NCBI RefSeq assembly: GCF_004322755.1
Contig: NZ_CP036401.1
Location: 3,472,001 to 3,536,000, forward strand
DNA length: 64,000 nt
Direction of reading: 5' to 3'
DNA from: Pseudoduganella albidiflava
Lineage (GTDB): Bacteria; Pseudomonadota; Gammaproteobacteria; Burkholderiales; Burkholderiaceae_D
Of the stretch, positions 44,601-52,890 are shown piece after piece (position 1 is the first letter of the stretch; each line of letters opens with the position of its first letter). The notes beneath the pieces were generated by a model. That model was not told the DNA's origin and ran no database searches. It was given only the letters and a program-made list of their open reading frames with translations. The position numbers were made by a program, and so were the translations under genes.

Positions 44601-46784
44601 TCACTCCACCGTGATCGCCACGTCCCGCCCCTCCACCGCCACATTCCCCGCATAATCCGCCGCGTAGATCCGCAGCGTGTAGTTGCCCGGCGCGATGCCC
44701 GACACATCCCAGGCGCCGGGGCTGACCTGCCCGTCCGCCAGCGTATTGTTCAGCGCATAGGCGAACTGGGTGGACTTGCTACCGTACACGGTGATGCCGC
44801 TGCTGGCCGCATACAGCACCTTCACCGCATCCTGGTTGCGCGGCAGCCGGTCGTACACCTGCGTGATGCGGGGCTGCTCGTAGCCGGGCGCCGGCGAGCC
44901 GTCTTCCTTCAGCAACTGGTAGCCCAGTTTGTAGAGGCCCAGCCGGCGCCGTTCCAGGTTGCCATCCATCTGGTCCCACGCATCGACGACGATGTCCACC
45001 TCGCCCACCGCGCGCGGTACCGTCACGCGGCGCGGCGGCGGCGGGGCCTTGCGTTTCTTGCCGCGCGCGACCGGCGGGGCGCCGAGCCGCTTGCCGCCGC
45101 CGGCCAGCAGCACCACGCCCTGGATGCGCGGCGGCACGGTATCGCGCAGGCCGGCGAACGGCAGCGTCAACGGGTTTTCCACGCCGCCGGTGGGGAAATA
45201 GTCGAGGTGCACGTGGGCCATGCCATTGATGGTGCCCAGCGTGTCGCCCACGGCGAAGCGGGTGCCCCGCTGCACGCGCACCCGCGCCGGCTTGCCCCGC
45301 GCGTCCGGCAGCACCGTGAAGCGCGCATCGAGCGGCTTGTCGCGCCGGTCGCGGCCTACCTTCATGTGGATGTAGGACAGCGTGCCCACGGTCATGCCTT
45401 CGCTCAGGCTGGCGTAGCCCCAGTTCGGATAAGGATCGGTCACCTTCGCGGCGGCCACGGCCACCACCTGCGCGCCCACGTCGGCGCGCACGTCGAGCCC
45501 CATGTGGAAGTGGTCGCGGCTGTCGCCTTCGAAATTGCCGCGCACCTCGCCCATCACGCCCACCACCTCGTGCGGCCCATTCTGGGGCAGCACGGGCCAC
45601 GGCATCGGCTGTTCGCGGCGCGGCACCGGCGCCCGCGCACGGCGCACCGGCGCGGCACCACCGTCGACCGCGGGCGCCAGGCGCAGCACCGTGAAGGCCA
45701 GGCCCTCGGCGACGATCACGCTGCCGTCGCGCGCCACGGCCACGCCGCGCGGGCTGGACAGGTTCACCGTGCCATCGCTGCCGTAGCCCGGTTCGGCCGG
45801 GCGGTCGAAGTCGGCCAGCGGCTGGAAGGCGCCTTCCGGCGTGACCTGCAGCACGCGGCCCGAACCTGCGGTCACGTACAGGTAGCCGTCGCGCGTGGCG
45901 GCGATGCCCACCGGGCGCCGCAGCGGCGAGCGCCGTTCCCCTTCCGCCGGCACCGCCACGGTGGACACGGTGCCCGCCGCATCGATGCGCCGCACCGCAT
46001 GGTTGCCCGTGTCGGCAACGAACAGCGTACCGTCGCGCGCGACCGCGATGCCGCCCGGCGTGTCGAACGACGCCGCGGTGCCCGGTCCATCGAGCAGGCC
46101 GGGCTGCCCGCTGCCCGCCACCGTGGTCACGGTGCCGTCCGGCGCGATGCGGCGGATGCGGTCGTTGTAGGTGTCGGCCACGTACACCACGCCGGTATCG
46201 TCCACGGCGATGCCCACCGGCCCATTGAAGCGCGCGGCATTGCCTCGGCCATCCACGTAGCCGGGCTGGCCATTGCCGGCCAGCGTGGTCACGGTGCCGT
46301 CTGGCGCGATCCGGCGGATCGCGTGGTTGCCCGTATCGGCCACGTAGAGGTTGCCCGCATGGTCGAGCGCCAGCCCGGATGGCGTGTGGAACATGGCCGC
46401 CGTGCCCTTGCCATCCGCGTAGCCTTCGCGGCCGCCGGCCAGGGTGGCCACGGTGCCGTCCGGCGCGATGGTGCGGATGCGGTTGTTGTCGCCGCCGTCG
46501 GTCACGTAGACGGTGCCGCGCGGCCCGGCCGCCACGCCGAACGGGTCGGCGAAGGCGCTGCGCGCCGCGGCGCCATCGGCGAAACCGGCTGCCCCGATGC
46601 CGCCCAGCGTGGACACGCGCGCGCTCCAGAACCGTTCGGTGCGGGCCTGGGCCGGCGTCAGCACCGCGAGAACGTCGGCCGGCTTGCCGCCGGGCTCCGC
46701 GGGCTGGAGGGTGTAATACAGGGCGCCGGCGCCGGCCAGCAGGAGGGCGCCGGACAGCATGCCGACGATGAGTGTTCGATTCAC
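44601..46784 (-). CDS. NHL beta-propeller fused to a LytM/M23 peptidase-like domain
   Basis: 727 residues from a GTG at 46784 (an in-frame upstream extension runs into the catalase promoter region and is not protein-like). One N-terminal membrane helix or signal anchor is followed by about six NHL repeats (residues ~45-385: [40 protein letters not shown]). The next domain has HMGLDVRA (H-x3-D) and [10 protein letters not shown] (H-x-H), the zinc ligand pattern of M23/LytM peptidases. A C-terminal Ig-like domain ends the protein. Predicted cell-envelope protein; whether it cuts peptidoglycan is not shown. Divergent from the catalase gene. Confidence 0.78.
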   Translation of the reverse strand: MNRTLIVGMLSGALLLAGAGALYYTLQPAEPGGKPADVLAVLTPAQARTERFWSARVSTLGGIGAAGFADGAAARSAFADPFGVAAGPRGTVYVTDGGDNNRIRTIAPDGTVATLAGGREGYADGKGTAAMFHTPSGLALDHAGNLYVADTGNHAIRRIAPDGTVTTLAGNGQPGYVDGRGNAARFNGPVGIAVDDTGVVYVADTYNDRIRRIAPDGTVTTVAGSGQPGLLDGPGTAASFDTPGGIAVARDGTLFVADTGNHAVRRIDAAGTVSTVAVPAEGERRSPLRRPVGIAATRDGYLYVTAGSGRVLQVTPEGAFQPLADFDRPAEPGYGSDGTVNLSSPRGVAVARDGSVIVAEGLAFTVLRLAPAVDGGAAPVRRARAPVPRREQPMPWPVLPQNGPHEVVGVMGEVRGNFEGDSRDHFHMGLDVRADVGAQVVAVAAAKVTDPYPNWGYASLSEGMTVGTLSYIHMKVGRDRRDKPLDARFTVLPDARGKPARVRVQRGTRFAVGDTLGTINGMAHVHLDYFPTGGVENPLTLPFAGLRDTVPPRIQGVVLLAGGGKRLGAPPVARGKKRKAPPPPRRVTVPRAVGEVDIVVDAWDQMDGNLERRRLGLYKLGYQLLKEDGSPAPGYEQPRITQVYDRLPRNQDAVKVLYAASSGITVYGSKSTQFAYALNNTLADGQVSPGAWDVSGIAPGNYTLRIYAADYAGNVAVEGRDVAITVE

Positions 46785-46905
46785 AAGAGGGCTCTTCGTT
46801 ACAGGAAGCGCAAGCTTAGCAGGAACGCCATGCGCGCGCCGGAGCACGGCGGCCGAAGGTAGCATGTGGTCGCCCCGCACAGTCATTCACACTGAAAGGA
46901 AAGCC

Positions 46906-48543
46906 ATGAGCAGCAAGCCAACTTCAGAGGGAGCCGGCAGCGAGCGCCCCATCCTCACCACCCGCCAGGGCCACCCGGTGCGCGACAACCAGGCGCTGCG
47001 CTCGGTCGGCGAACGCGGTCCGGCCACGCTGGAGAATTACCAGTTCATCGAAAAGATCACGCACTTCGACCGCGAACGCATTCCGGAGCGCGTGGTGCAC
47101 GCGCGCGGCACCGGCGCGCACGGTTACTTCGAAGCCTATGGAAAGATCGGCGACGAGCCGGCCGCCCGGTACACCCGCGCCCGCGTGCTCACCGAAACCG
47201 GCGTGCGCACCCCCGTGTTCGTGCGTTTCTCGACCGTGATCGGCGGCAAGGATTCGCCGGAAACGGCGCGCGATCCGCGCGGCTTCGCCGTCAAGCTGAA
47301 GACCGTCGACGGCAACTGGGACCTGGTCGGCAACAACCTCAAGATCTTCTTCATCCGCGACGCCGTCAAGTTCCCGGACATGATCCACGCCTTCAAGCCG
47401 GACCCCGTGACCAACCGCCAGGAGCCGTGGCGCTTCTACGATTTCGTCTCCAACTCGCCGGAAGCGCTGCACATGGTCACCTGGGTGAAAAGCCCGTGGG
47501 GCATTCCCGCCAGTTACCGCGAGATGGAAGGCTCGGGCGTGAACACCTACAAGCTGGTCAACGACGAAGGCATCGCCCACCTGGTGAAATTCCACTGGGT
47601 GCCGAAACAGGGCGTGCGCAACCTCACCGCCGCGCAGGCCGCCGAGATCCAGGCAAACGACACCGGGCATGCCACCAAGGACCTGTACGAAGCCATCGAG
47701 CGCGGCGACTTCCCCGAGTGGGAATTCTGCGTGCAGCTCATGAGCGACGACGACCATCCGGAACTCGACTTCGACCCGCTGGACGATACCAAGCGCTGGC
47801 CGGAAGACCAGTTCCCGCTGCTGCCGCTGGGCCGCATGGTGCTGGACCGGAATCCGGACAATGTGTTCGCGGAAACCGAGCAGTCGGCCTTCGGCACCGG
47901 CGTGCTGGTGGACGGCGTCGATTTTTCGGACGACAAGATGCTGCAGGGCCGCACCCTGTCCTACTCCGATACGCAGCGCTACCGGGTGGGGCCGAACTAC
48001 CTGCAGCTGCCCATCAATGCGCCGCAGGAAGCGGCCAGGCCCCGCACCAACCAGCGCGACGCGCAGATGGCGTACTACGTCGACGATGCGGGCAACGGCG
48101 GCAAACTCGACCGGCACATCAACTATGAGCCCAGCAGCATGGGCGGCCTCCAGGAAGCGCCCCGGCCCGCCAGGGAGTACCGGCAGTGGGTCGAAGGGCA
48201 CCTGGGCCGCTACCAGACCAGCCGCACGCTGGACGATTACCGCCAGGCGGGCGAGCGCTGGCGCACCTTCCAGGACTGGGAGCGCGACGAACTGGTGAAG
48301 AACCTGGGCGACGACCTGCGCCAGTGCCCCGAGCCGATCGCGCTGCGCATGGTGTGGCACTTCTGGCACTGCGACGCGGACTACGGCCGCCGCGTTGCCG
48401 AAGCCGCCGGCATCGACCTGGAGCGGGCCCGCGCCCTGCCGCCGCTGGCGGGCAAGCCGGCGCCCAACCAGCACCGGCCGGTGCCGACCTATACGGATGG
48501 CGAACCGGAAGAAGGGGCACGGGAGGAGGCGCCGGCGAAGTAG
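46906..48543 (+). CDS. katA: Haem catalase
   Basis: 545 residues. The catalytic His lies in [13 protein letters not shown] (about His65), the Asn in [15 protein letters not shown] and the haem-ligand Tyr in [13 protein letters not shown]. The size and lack of a C-terminal flavodoxin-like domain place it in the small-subunit catalase group, though it has a C-terminal charged tail. It splits hydrogen peroxide in the cytoplasm. AAAGGAAA precedes the ATG at 46906. It shares a 121-base divergent region with the NHL/LytM gene; I see no OxyR site that I could defend. Confidence 0.93.
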   Translation: MSSKPTSEGAGSERPILTTRQGHPVRDNQALRSVGERGPATLENYQFIEKITHFDRERIPERVVHARGTGAHGYFEAYGKIGDEPAARYTRARVLTETGVRTPVFVRFSTVIGGKDSPETARDPRGFAVKLKTVDGNWDLVGNNLKIFFIRDAVKFPDMIHAFKPDPVTNRQEPWRFYDFVSNSPEALHMVTWVKSPWGIPASYREMEGSGVNTYKLVNDEGIAHLVKFHWVPKQGVRNLTAAQAAEIQANDTGHATKDLYEAIERGDFPEWEFCVQLMSDDDHPELDFDPLDDTKRWPEDQFPLLPLGRMVLDRNPDNVFAETEQSAFGTGVLVDGVDFSDDKMLQGRTLSYSDTQRYRVGPNYLQLPINAPQEAARPRTNQRDAQMAYYVDDAGNGGKLDRHINYEPSSMGGLQEAPRPAREYRQWVEGHLGRYQTSRTLDDYRQAGERWRTFQDWERDELVKNLGDDLRQCPEPIALRMVWHFWHCDADYGRRVAEAAGIDLERARALPPLAGKPAPNQHRPVPTYTDGEPEEGAREEAPAK

Positions 48544-48581
48544 GATGCCGAGCGGTAGCGGGTGGCATGCCGTGCAAATAA

Positions 48582-48655
48582 ACCCAAGTGCAGAATCTGG
48601 GGTCAGACCCGACGGGTCTGACCCCGGCCTTCGCCGTTGGGGTGCAGGCATGCGA
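48582..48655. repeat. Palindromic repeat GGGGTCAGACCC, copy 2 (inverted orientation)
   Basis: Core 27-base inverted repeat at 48599-48625, with flanks (CAAGTGCAGAATCTG; CTTCGCCGTTGGGGTG) that match the opposite strand of copy 1. It lies between the convergent catalase and aldehyde oxidoreductase genes. Confidence 0.88.
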
Positions 48656-48673
48656 TACCCACTCCCCCACCGC

Positions 48674-50863
48674 CTACCCCAGCAAATTCTCGATCTTCAC
48701 CGGCAGTGAGCGGATGCGCTTGCCCGTGGCGTGGTAGACGGCGGCGGTGATCGCCGGCGCCACGCCCACCAGCCCGATCTCGCCCACGCCGCGCGCGCCG
48801 TACTCGTTCAATGCGGCGTCGGGATAGTCGAGGAATGTCACGTCGACGTCGGGCGCGTCCGCGTGCGTGACCATCAGGTAGTCGGCCAGGTTGCCGTTCA
48901 CGGGCGCGCCATAGCGGGGGTCGTAATGGGTTTCCTCGAACAGCGCCATGCCCACGCCCATGTGCACGGCGCCCTCGATCTGGTTGCGCGCCGTGCGGGC
49001 GTTGACGATCCTGCCGCCGTCGATCACGGAAACCACCCGCCGCACGGCCAGGCGCGCGATGGACGGCTGCCAGCCCACTTCCACGAAATGGGCGCCGAAC
49101 GACCGTATCGATACGGCCTTGGCCTGCGGGTCGGCCGAACTGGCCTTCGAGACGCCCTGCCCCTCCACAACCTCGACAGCGGCACGCCGCAGGACCTCGC
49201 CGAACGCGACCCCGGCGGGCATCACCCGTCCGCCTTCGAATGCCGGCTCGCCATCCGGGTCCAGGCGGGCCGCCACGTCGAGCAGCTGCCGGATCGCATG
49301 GCGCGCCGCCATCACCACGGCCGGCACCAGCGAAGCGGTGGCCATCGAACCGCCGGATACCGGCCCGGCCGGGAAGTCGGTATCGCCGATCTCCACCTTG
49401 ACCCGCGCGATGTCGACGCCCGTCTCGTGCGCGGCCATCTGCGCCAGCACCGTGTACGTGCCGGTGCCGATGTCCTGCGTGGCCGAGCGCACCCGCACAG
49501 TGCCGTCGTCGTGCAGGCTGATCGACACCTGCGCCTTGGTGCGCATGCCCGGCCACGTGGCGCTCGCCATGCCCCAGCCGAGGATCGTGGCGCCGTCGCG
49601 CATCGCGCCGATGCCCGGATCGCGGCGCTCCCAGCCGAAACGCCGGGCGCCCAGCTCCAGGCATTCCTTCAGGTGCCGCGACGAGAACGGCACGTTCTTC
49701 GATTCGTCGCGCGCCGTGTCGTTCAGCAGCCGCAGCGCCAGCGGGTCCATGCCCAGCCGGTCGGCCAGTTCGTTCATCGCCGATTCCACCGCGTACATGC
49801 CGGGCACCACGCCGGGCCCCCGCATCGCCGTGTTCACGCCGAGATCGCGGCGGCACGATGCCCCCGTCACGCGCAGGTTCGGCGTGGAATAGAGGTAGCC
49901 GGTCGCCTCGCCGCACGATTCCTCGGAAACGCCGGCGCGCGAGTCGTGGTACAGGAAATCCTGGCGCAGCGACAGCAGCCGCCCATCCGCGCCGGCGGCA
50001 AGCCGCATGCGCTGCTGCGTATTGGTGCGGTGGCCAACGTTACGGAACATCATCTGCCGCGTGACGACCAGCTTGACGGGCCGCCCCGCCACCCGGGCCG
50101 CCTGCGCGGCCAGCAATGAATGGGTCCACGGCCACAGCTTGCCGCCAAAGCCGCCGCCCAGGTAAGACGTGACGACGCGCACGCGCTCTTCCGGCACCTG
50201 CAGCATGGCGGCCAGCACGCCGCGGTGGTTGACGACGGCCTGCGTGGTTTCATGGACCGTCAGCCGGTCGCCTTCCCAGCGGGCGACGGTGGCGTGCAGT
50301 TCCATCGGATTGTGCGTTTCGACGGGCGTGCGGTAGGTTTCGTCGACCTGCGCGGCGGCCTGCTCGTATGCGGCCTCCGGGTCGCCCCGCTCCGTGACGA
50401 CCTCGGGCTCGTCGTCCGGTGCCATGTCCATGCGCACGTCCGGCGCGGAAGCCGCGTAGTCCACCTGCACGGCGCGGGCACCGTCGCGCGCCGCTTCGAA
50501 CGTATCGGCCAGCACCAGCGCCACGAACTGGCCGTAGTAGCGCACTTCATCGTCCTGCAGCGGCGGCACCGTTTCGTCGATCTTCAGCCGGCTCTTTTCC
50601 GGCAGGCGGGCGATGTGGCCGATGTTCTCGCGCGTGAGGATGGCGCGCACGCCGGGCATCGCCCGCGCCGCGTTGCAGTCGATATGGCGCACGGTGCCCA
50701 CGGCGATGGTGGCGCACACCGGCACGGCCACCAGCATGTCCGGGAAATGGTGGTCGGCCGTGTAGCGGGCGTGGCCGCTGACCTTCAGCGGCCCTTCCAC
50801 GCGTGGCAACGCCGCGCCGATGATGTCCTGCGGCGATGCCGCGCCGATGAGATCCGTGCTCAT
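48674..50863 (-). CDS. paoC: Molybdenum-binding subunit of aldehyde/xanthine oxidoreductase (PaoC type)
   Basis: 729 residues from the ATG at 50863, which overlaps the upstream gene. It starts with ALPRVEGPLKVSGHARYTADH and has the molybdopterin loops (GGGFGGKLWPWTHSLLAAQAA; RGPGVVPGMYAVE) and the C-terminal GARGVGEIGLVG with the catalytic Glu. It oxidises aldehydes or related compounds at the Mo centre. Last gene of a leftward three-gene operon with FAD and 2Fe-2S subunits. No PaoD/XdhC-like cofactor-insertion gene is adjacent. Confidence 0.92.
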   Translation of the reverse strand: MSTDLIGAASPQDIIGAALPRVEGPLKVSGHARYTADHHFPDMLVAVPVCATIAVGTVRHIDCNAARAMPGVRAILTRENIGHIARLPEKSRLKIDETVPPLQDDEVRYYGQFVALVLADTFEAARDGARAVQVDYAASAPDVRMDMAPDDEPEVVTERGDPEAAYEQAAAQVDETYRTPVETHNPMELHATVARWEGDRLTVHETTQAVVNHRGVLAAMLQVPEERVRVVTSYLGGGFGGKLWPWTHSLLAAQAARVAGRPVKLVVTRQMMFRNVGHRTNTQQRMRLAAGADGRLLSLRQDFLYHDSRAGVSEESCGEATGYLYSTPNLRVTGASCRRDLGVNTAMRGPGVVPGMYAVESAMNELADRLGMDPLALRLLNDTARDESKNVPFSSRHLKECLELGARRFGWERRDPGIGAMRDGATILGWGMASATWPGMRTKAQVSISLHDDGTVRVRSATQDIGTGTYTVLAQMAAHETGVDIARVKVEIGDTDFPAGPVSGGSMATASLVPAVVMAARHAIRQLLDVAARLDPDGEPAFEGGRVMPAGVAFGEVLRRAAVEVVEGQGVSKASSADPQAKAVSIRSFGAHFVEVGWQPSIARLAVRRVVSVIDGGRIVNARTARNQIEGAVHMGVGMALFEETHYDPRYGAPVNGNLADYLMVTHADAPDVDVTFLDYPDAALNEYGARGVGEIGLVGVAPAITAAVYHATGKRIRSLPVKIENLLG

Positions 50864-51870
50864 TGCAGTTCCTCCCCGGCCAGGTTGCCGATTGCCTCGA
50901 CGATGCAGCGCCGCGCCAGCTCCACCTTGAAGGCATTGCCGGGCCGCGGCACGGCATCCTGCATTGCCACCGCGGCGGCGGCCGTGATCGCGGCCATCGT
51001 GAGCGGCTGGCCAACCAGCATGTGCTCCGCCTGCACAGCGCGCCACGGCCGCGTGGCCACGCCGCCCAGCCCGATGCGGATCTCTTCCACCTTGCCGCCG
51101 TCCAGCCGCAGCACGATGGCGCAGGATGCCAGCGCGAATTCAAACGACGCCCGGTCGCGCAGCTTCAGGTAGCCCGAGCGGGTGCCCGGCGGCAGCGGCG
51201 GCAGCGTCACGTGCGTGATCAGGTCGCCGGCCGCGAGCGGGGTCTCGATGTGCGGGGTGTCGCGCGGCAGCAGGTGGAAGTTGGCGATCGGGATCTGGCG
51301 CCCGCCATGCAGGCCGGCCACGTGGATGCGCGCCTCCAGCACCACCAGCGCCACGTTCATGTCCGAGGGATTGGAAGCGATGCAATGTTCGCTGGTGCCG
51401 AGCAGCGCCAGGTTGCGGTGATAGCCTTCCATGGCATCGCAGCCGCTGCCCGGCGCGCGCTTGTTGCACGCCATGTGCGGATCGCGGAAGTACACGCAGC
51501 GGGTGCGCTGCAGCAGGTTACCGGCGGTGGTCGCCATGTTGCGCAGCTGGCCGGATGCGCCCGACAGCAGCGCCTGCGACAGCACCGGATAGCCGCGCCG
51601 CACCCGCTCGTCATGCGCCAGGTCGCTGTTGCGCACCATGGCGCCGATCGACAGGCCGCCGTCCGGCGCCGTCTCGATGCGGTCCAGTCCCAGGTGCCCG
51701 ATCTGCACCACGTGGGCGGGATGCTCGACGTCCAGCTTCATCAGGTCCAGCAGGGTGGTGCCACCGGCCAGGTAGCGCACGGTGGCGCCCTGCTGCGCGG
51801 TCGGCGAGGAGGCGCCCAGCAGCACCGCGTCGTCCACGCTGGCGGCGCGGCGCAGTTCGAAGGGCCTCAT
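50860..51870 (-). CDS. paoB: FAD-binding subunit of aldehyde oxidoreductase (PaoB type)
   Basis: 336 residues. The FAD site is seen as YLAGGTTLLDLMK and ASGQLRNMATTAGNLLQRTRC. A Cys-rich insertion (RCVYFRDPHMACNKRAPGSG, then another Cys) matches the extra 4Fe-4S cluster loop of E. coli PaoB, which ordinary xanthine dehydrogenase FAD subunits lack. It passes electrons from the 2Fe-2S subunit to an acceptor. Overlaps both neighbours by four bases. Confidence 0.92.
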   Translation of the reverse strand: MRPFELRRAASVDDAVLLGASSPTAQQGATVRYLAGGTTLLDLMKLDVEHPAHVVQIGHLGLDRIETAPDGGLSIGAMVRNSDLAHDERVRRGYPVLSQALLSGASGQLRNMATTAGNLLQRTRCVYFRDPHMACNKRAPGSGCDAMEGYHRNLALLGTSEHCIASNPSDMNVALVVLEARIHVAGLHGGRQIPIANFHLLPRDTPHIETPLAAGDLITHVTLPPLPPGTRSGYLKLRDRASFEFALASCAIVLRLDGGKVEEIRIGLGGVATRPWRAVQAEHMLVGQPLTMAAITAAAAVAMQDAVPRPGNAFKVELARRCIVEAIGNLAGEELQ

Positions 51871-52358
51871 TCCCCGCCCTCCCCGCGCACCTGCCGGATC
51901 GCCGCGACGATGTTGGCATACGCGCCGCAGCGGCACAGGTTGCCGCTCATGCATTCCCGGATCGCCGCATCGTCGCCGCCGCACGGTTCCTCCAGCAGCG
52001 CCACGGCGGACATGATCTGGCCGGCCGTGCAGTAGCCGCACTGGTAGCCGTCGTGCTGCACGAAGGCGGCCTGCATCGGATGCAGGCGTTCGGGCGACCC
52101 CAGGCCCTCGATGGTGGTGACTCCATCGCCCTCGTGCGCCAGCGCAAGCGCCAGGCAGGCATTGATGCGCCGGCCGTTCAGGTGCACCGTGCAGGCGCCG
52201 CACTGGCCGTGGTCGCAGCCCTTCTTGGCGCCCGTCAGGTGCAGGTGGTCGCGCAGGTAATCGAGCAGCGTGGTGCGCACGTCCACGTTCATGTGGTGCT
52301 CCACGCCATTGACGACGATCGCGGGTCCCGTCGGCCGGGCCGGCTTGACTGCTTGCAT
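51867..52358 (-). CDS. paoA: 2Fe-2S subunit of aldehyde oxidoreductase (PaoA type)
   Basis: 163 residues from the ATG at 52358. Eight Cys ligands are visible: GCDHGQCGACTVHLNG for the plant-type cluster with a fourth Cys in NACLALAL, then YQCGYCTAGQ and ECMSGNLCRCGAY for the second cluster. E. coli PaoA has a Tat signal peptide; this start gives none, so the enzyme would be cytoplasmic. The frame is open upstream to 52511 but that sequence runs into a repeat element and carries no twin-arginine motif. Confidence 0.9.
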   Translation of the reverse strand: MQAVKPARPTGPAIVVNGVEHHMNVDVRTTLLDYLRDHLHLTGAKKGCDHGQCGACTVHLNGRRINACLALALAHEGDGVTTIEGLGSPERLHPMQAAFVQHDGYQCGYCTAGQIMSAVALLEEPCGGDDAAIRECMSGNLCRCGAYANIVAAIRQVRGEGGE

Positions 52359-52499
52359 GGGAGAGTCCTTTCCGCCCGGCGACCCAGGCTGCTGAAACTC
52401 GACTACACGCAAAAACGCCCCCGGGCGGCGCACGATTGCCTTGGCGGCAACGTTTGCAGAAGTAACTGCGGCGGCACCTCGCGCTGTTGAGTTAGGCCA

Positions 52500-52580
52500 C
52501 CCCAACGGCAAATTCAGGGGTCAGACCCGGCGGGTCTGACCCCGGCCTTTCGCTGTAGGGGTAAATCTATGCGCTTTCAT
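52500..52580. repeat. Palindromic repeat GGGGTCAGACCC, copy 3 (inverted orientation)
   Basis: Core 27-base inverted repeat at 52517-52543. The right flank ends GCGCTTTCAT, the complement of the ATGAAAGCGC flank of copy 1, so the element is about 80 bases long. Upstream of the PaoA gene, in a 532-base gap without protein genes. Confidence 0.88.
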
Positions 52581-52629
52581 GGCAATCTTGCCACGAATAC
52601 GCGAAGGAAACGGTGCCCGGCGCACTCCA

Positions 52630-52750
52630 CAACGAGCAAAAAAAAAGCCCGCCAAGCTGGCGGGCTGAAGTCTATTTCCTTGGAGGAGAATAGAGGAGAC
52701 GGTTCAATTATGCTGCGGCGCGCCATATTGCGCAACTCGTTTGTAGTGAT
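52630..52750 (-). ncRNA. Possible small RNA ending in a strong intrinsic terminator
   Basis: Reading leftward, an AT-richer stretch (TATAAC at 52755-52760 could be a -10, though no good -35 is seen) leads to a C/U-rich segment (CUCCUCUAUUCUCCUCC, around 52680-52700) and then the terminator at 52638-52666. The protease gene upstream already has its own terminator, so this second one may end a separate transcript. No homologue is recognised. Confidence 0.3.
52638..52666 (-). terminator. Intrinsic terminator, leftward
   Basis: Stem AGCCCGCC / GGCGGGCT with loop AAGCT (52646-52666), followed on the minus strand by nine U residues. Confidence 0.85.
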
Positions 52751-52839
52751 ACTAGTTATAGGCAGGCCCCATAACTGCAAATAGTCAGCGATCTGATCGA
52801 AGCGCGGCGGAGCGTCGGGCCGGCAATGGAATGCCGGCG

Positions 52840-52866
52840 AAAAAAAGGGGAGCCCGAAGGCTCCCC
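52840..52866 (-). terminator. Intrinsic terminator of the tail-specific protease gene
   Basis: Stem GGGGAGCC / GGCTCCCC with a CGAA tetraloop (52847-52866), followed on the minus strand by seven U residues; 24 bases after the protease stop codon. Confidence 0.9.
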
Positions 52867-52890
52867 AGGAGTCATCCCTGCCAGGAATGA

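Noticed and set aside
52577..52780. 67-codon open frame leftward
   Set aside because: Runs through a terminator hairpin and a repeat; no ribosome site or protein-like pattern.
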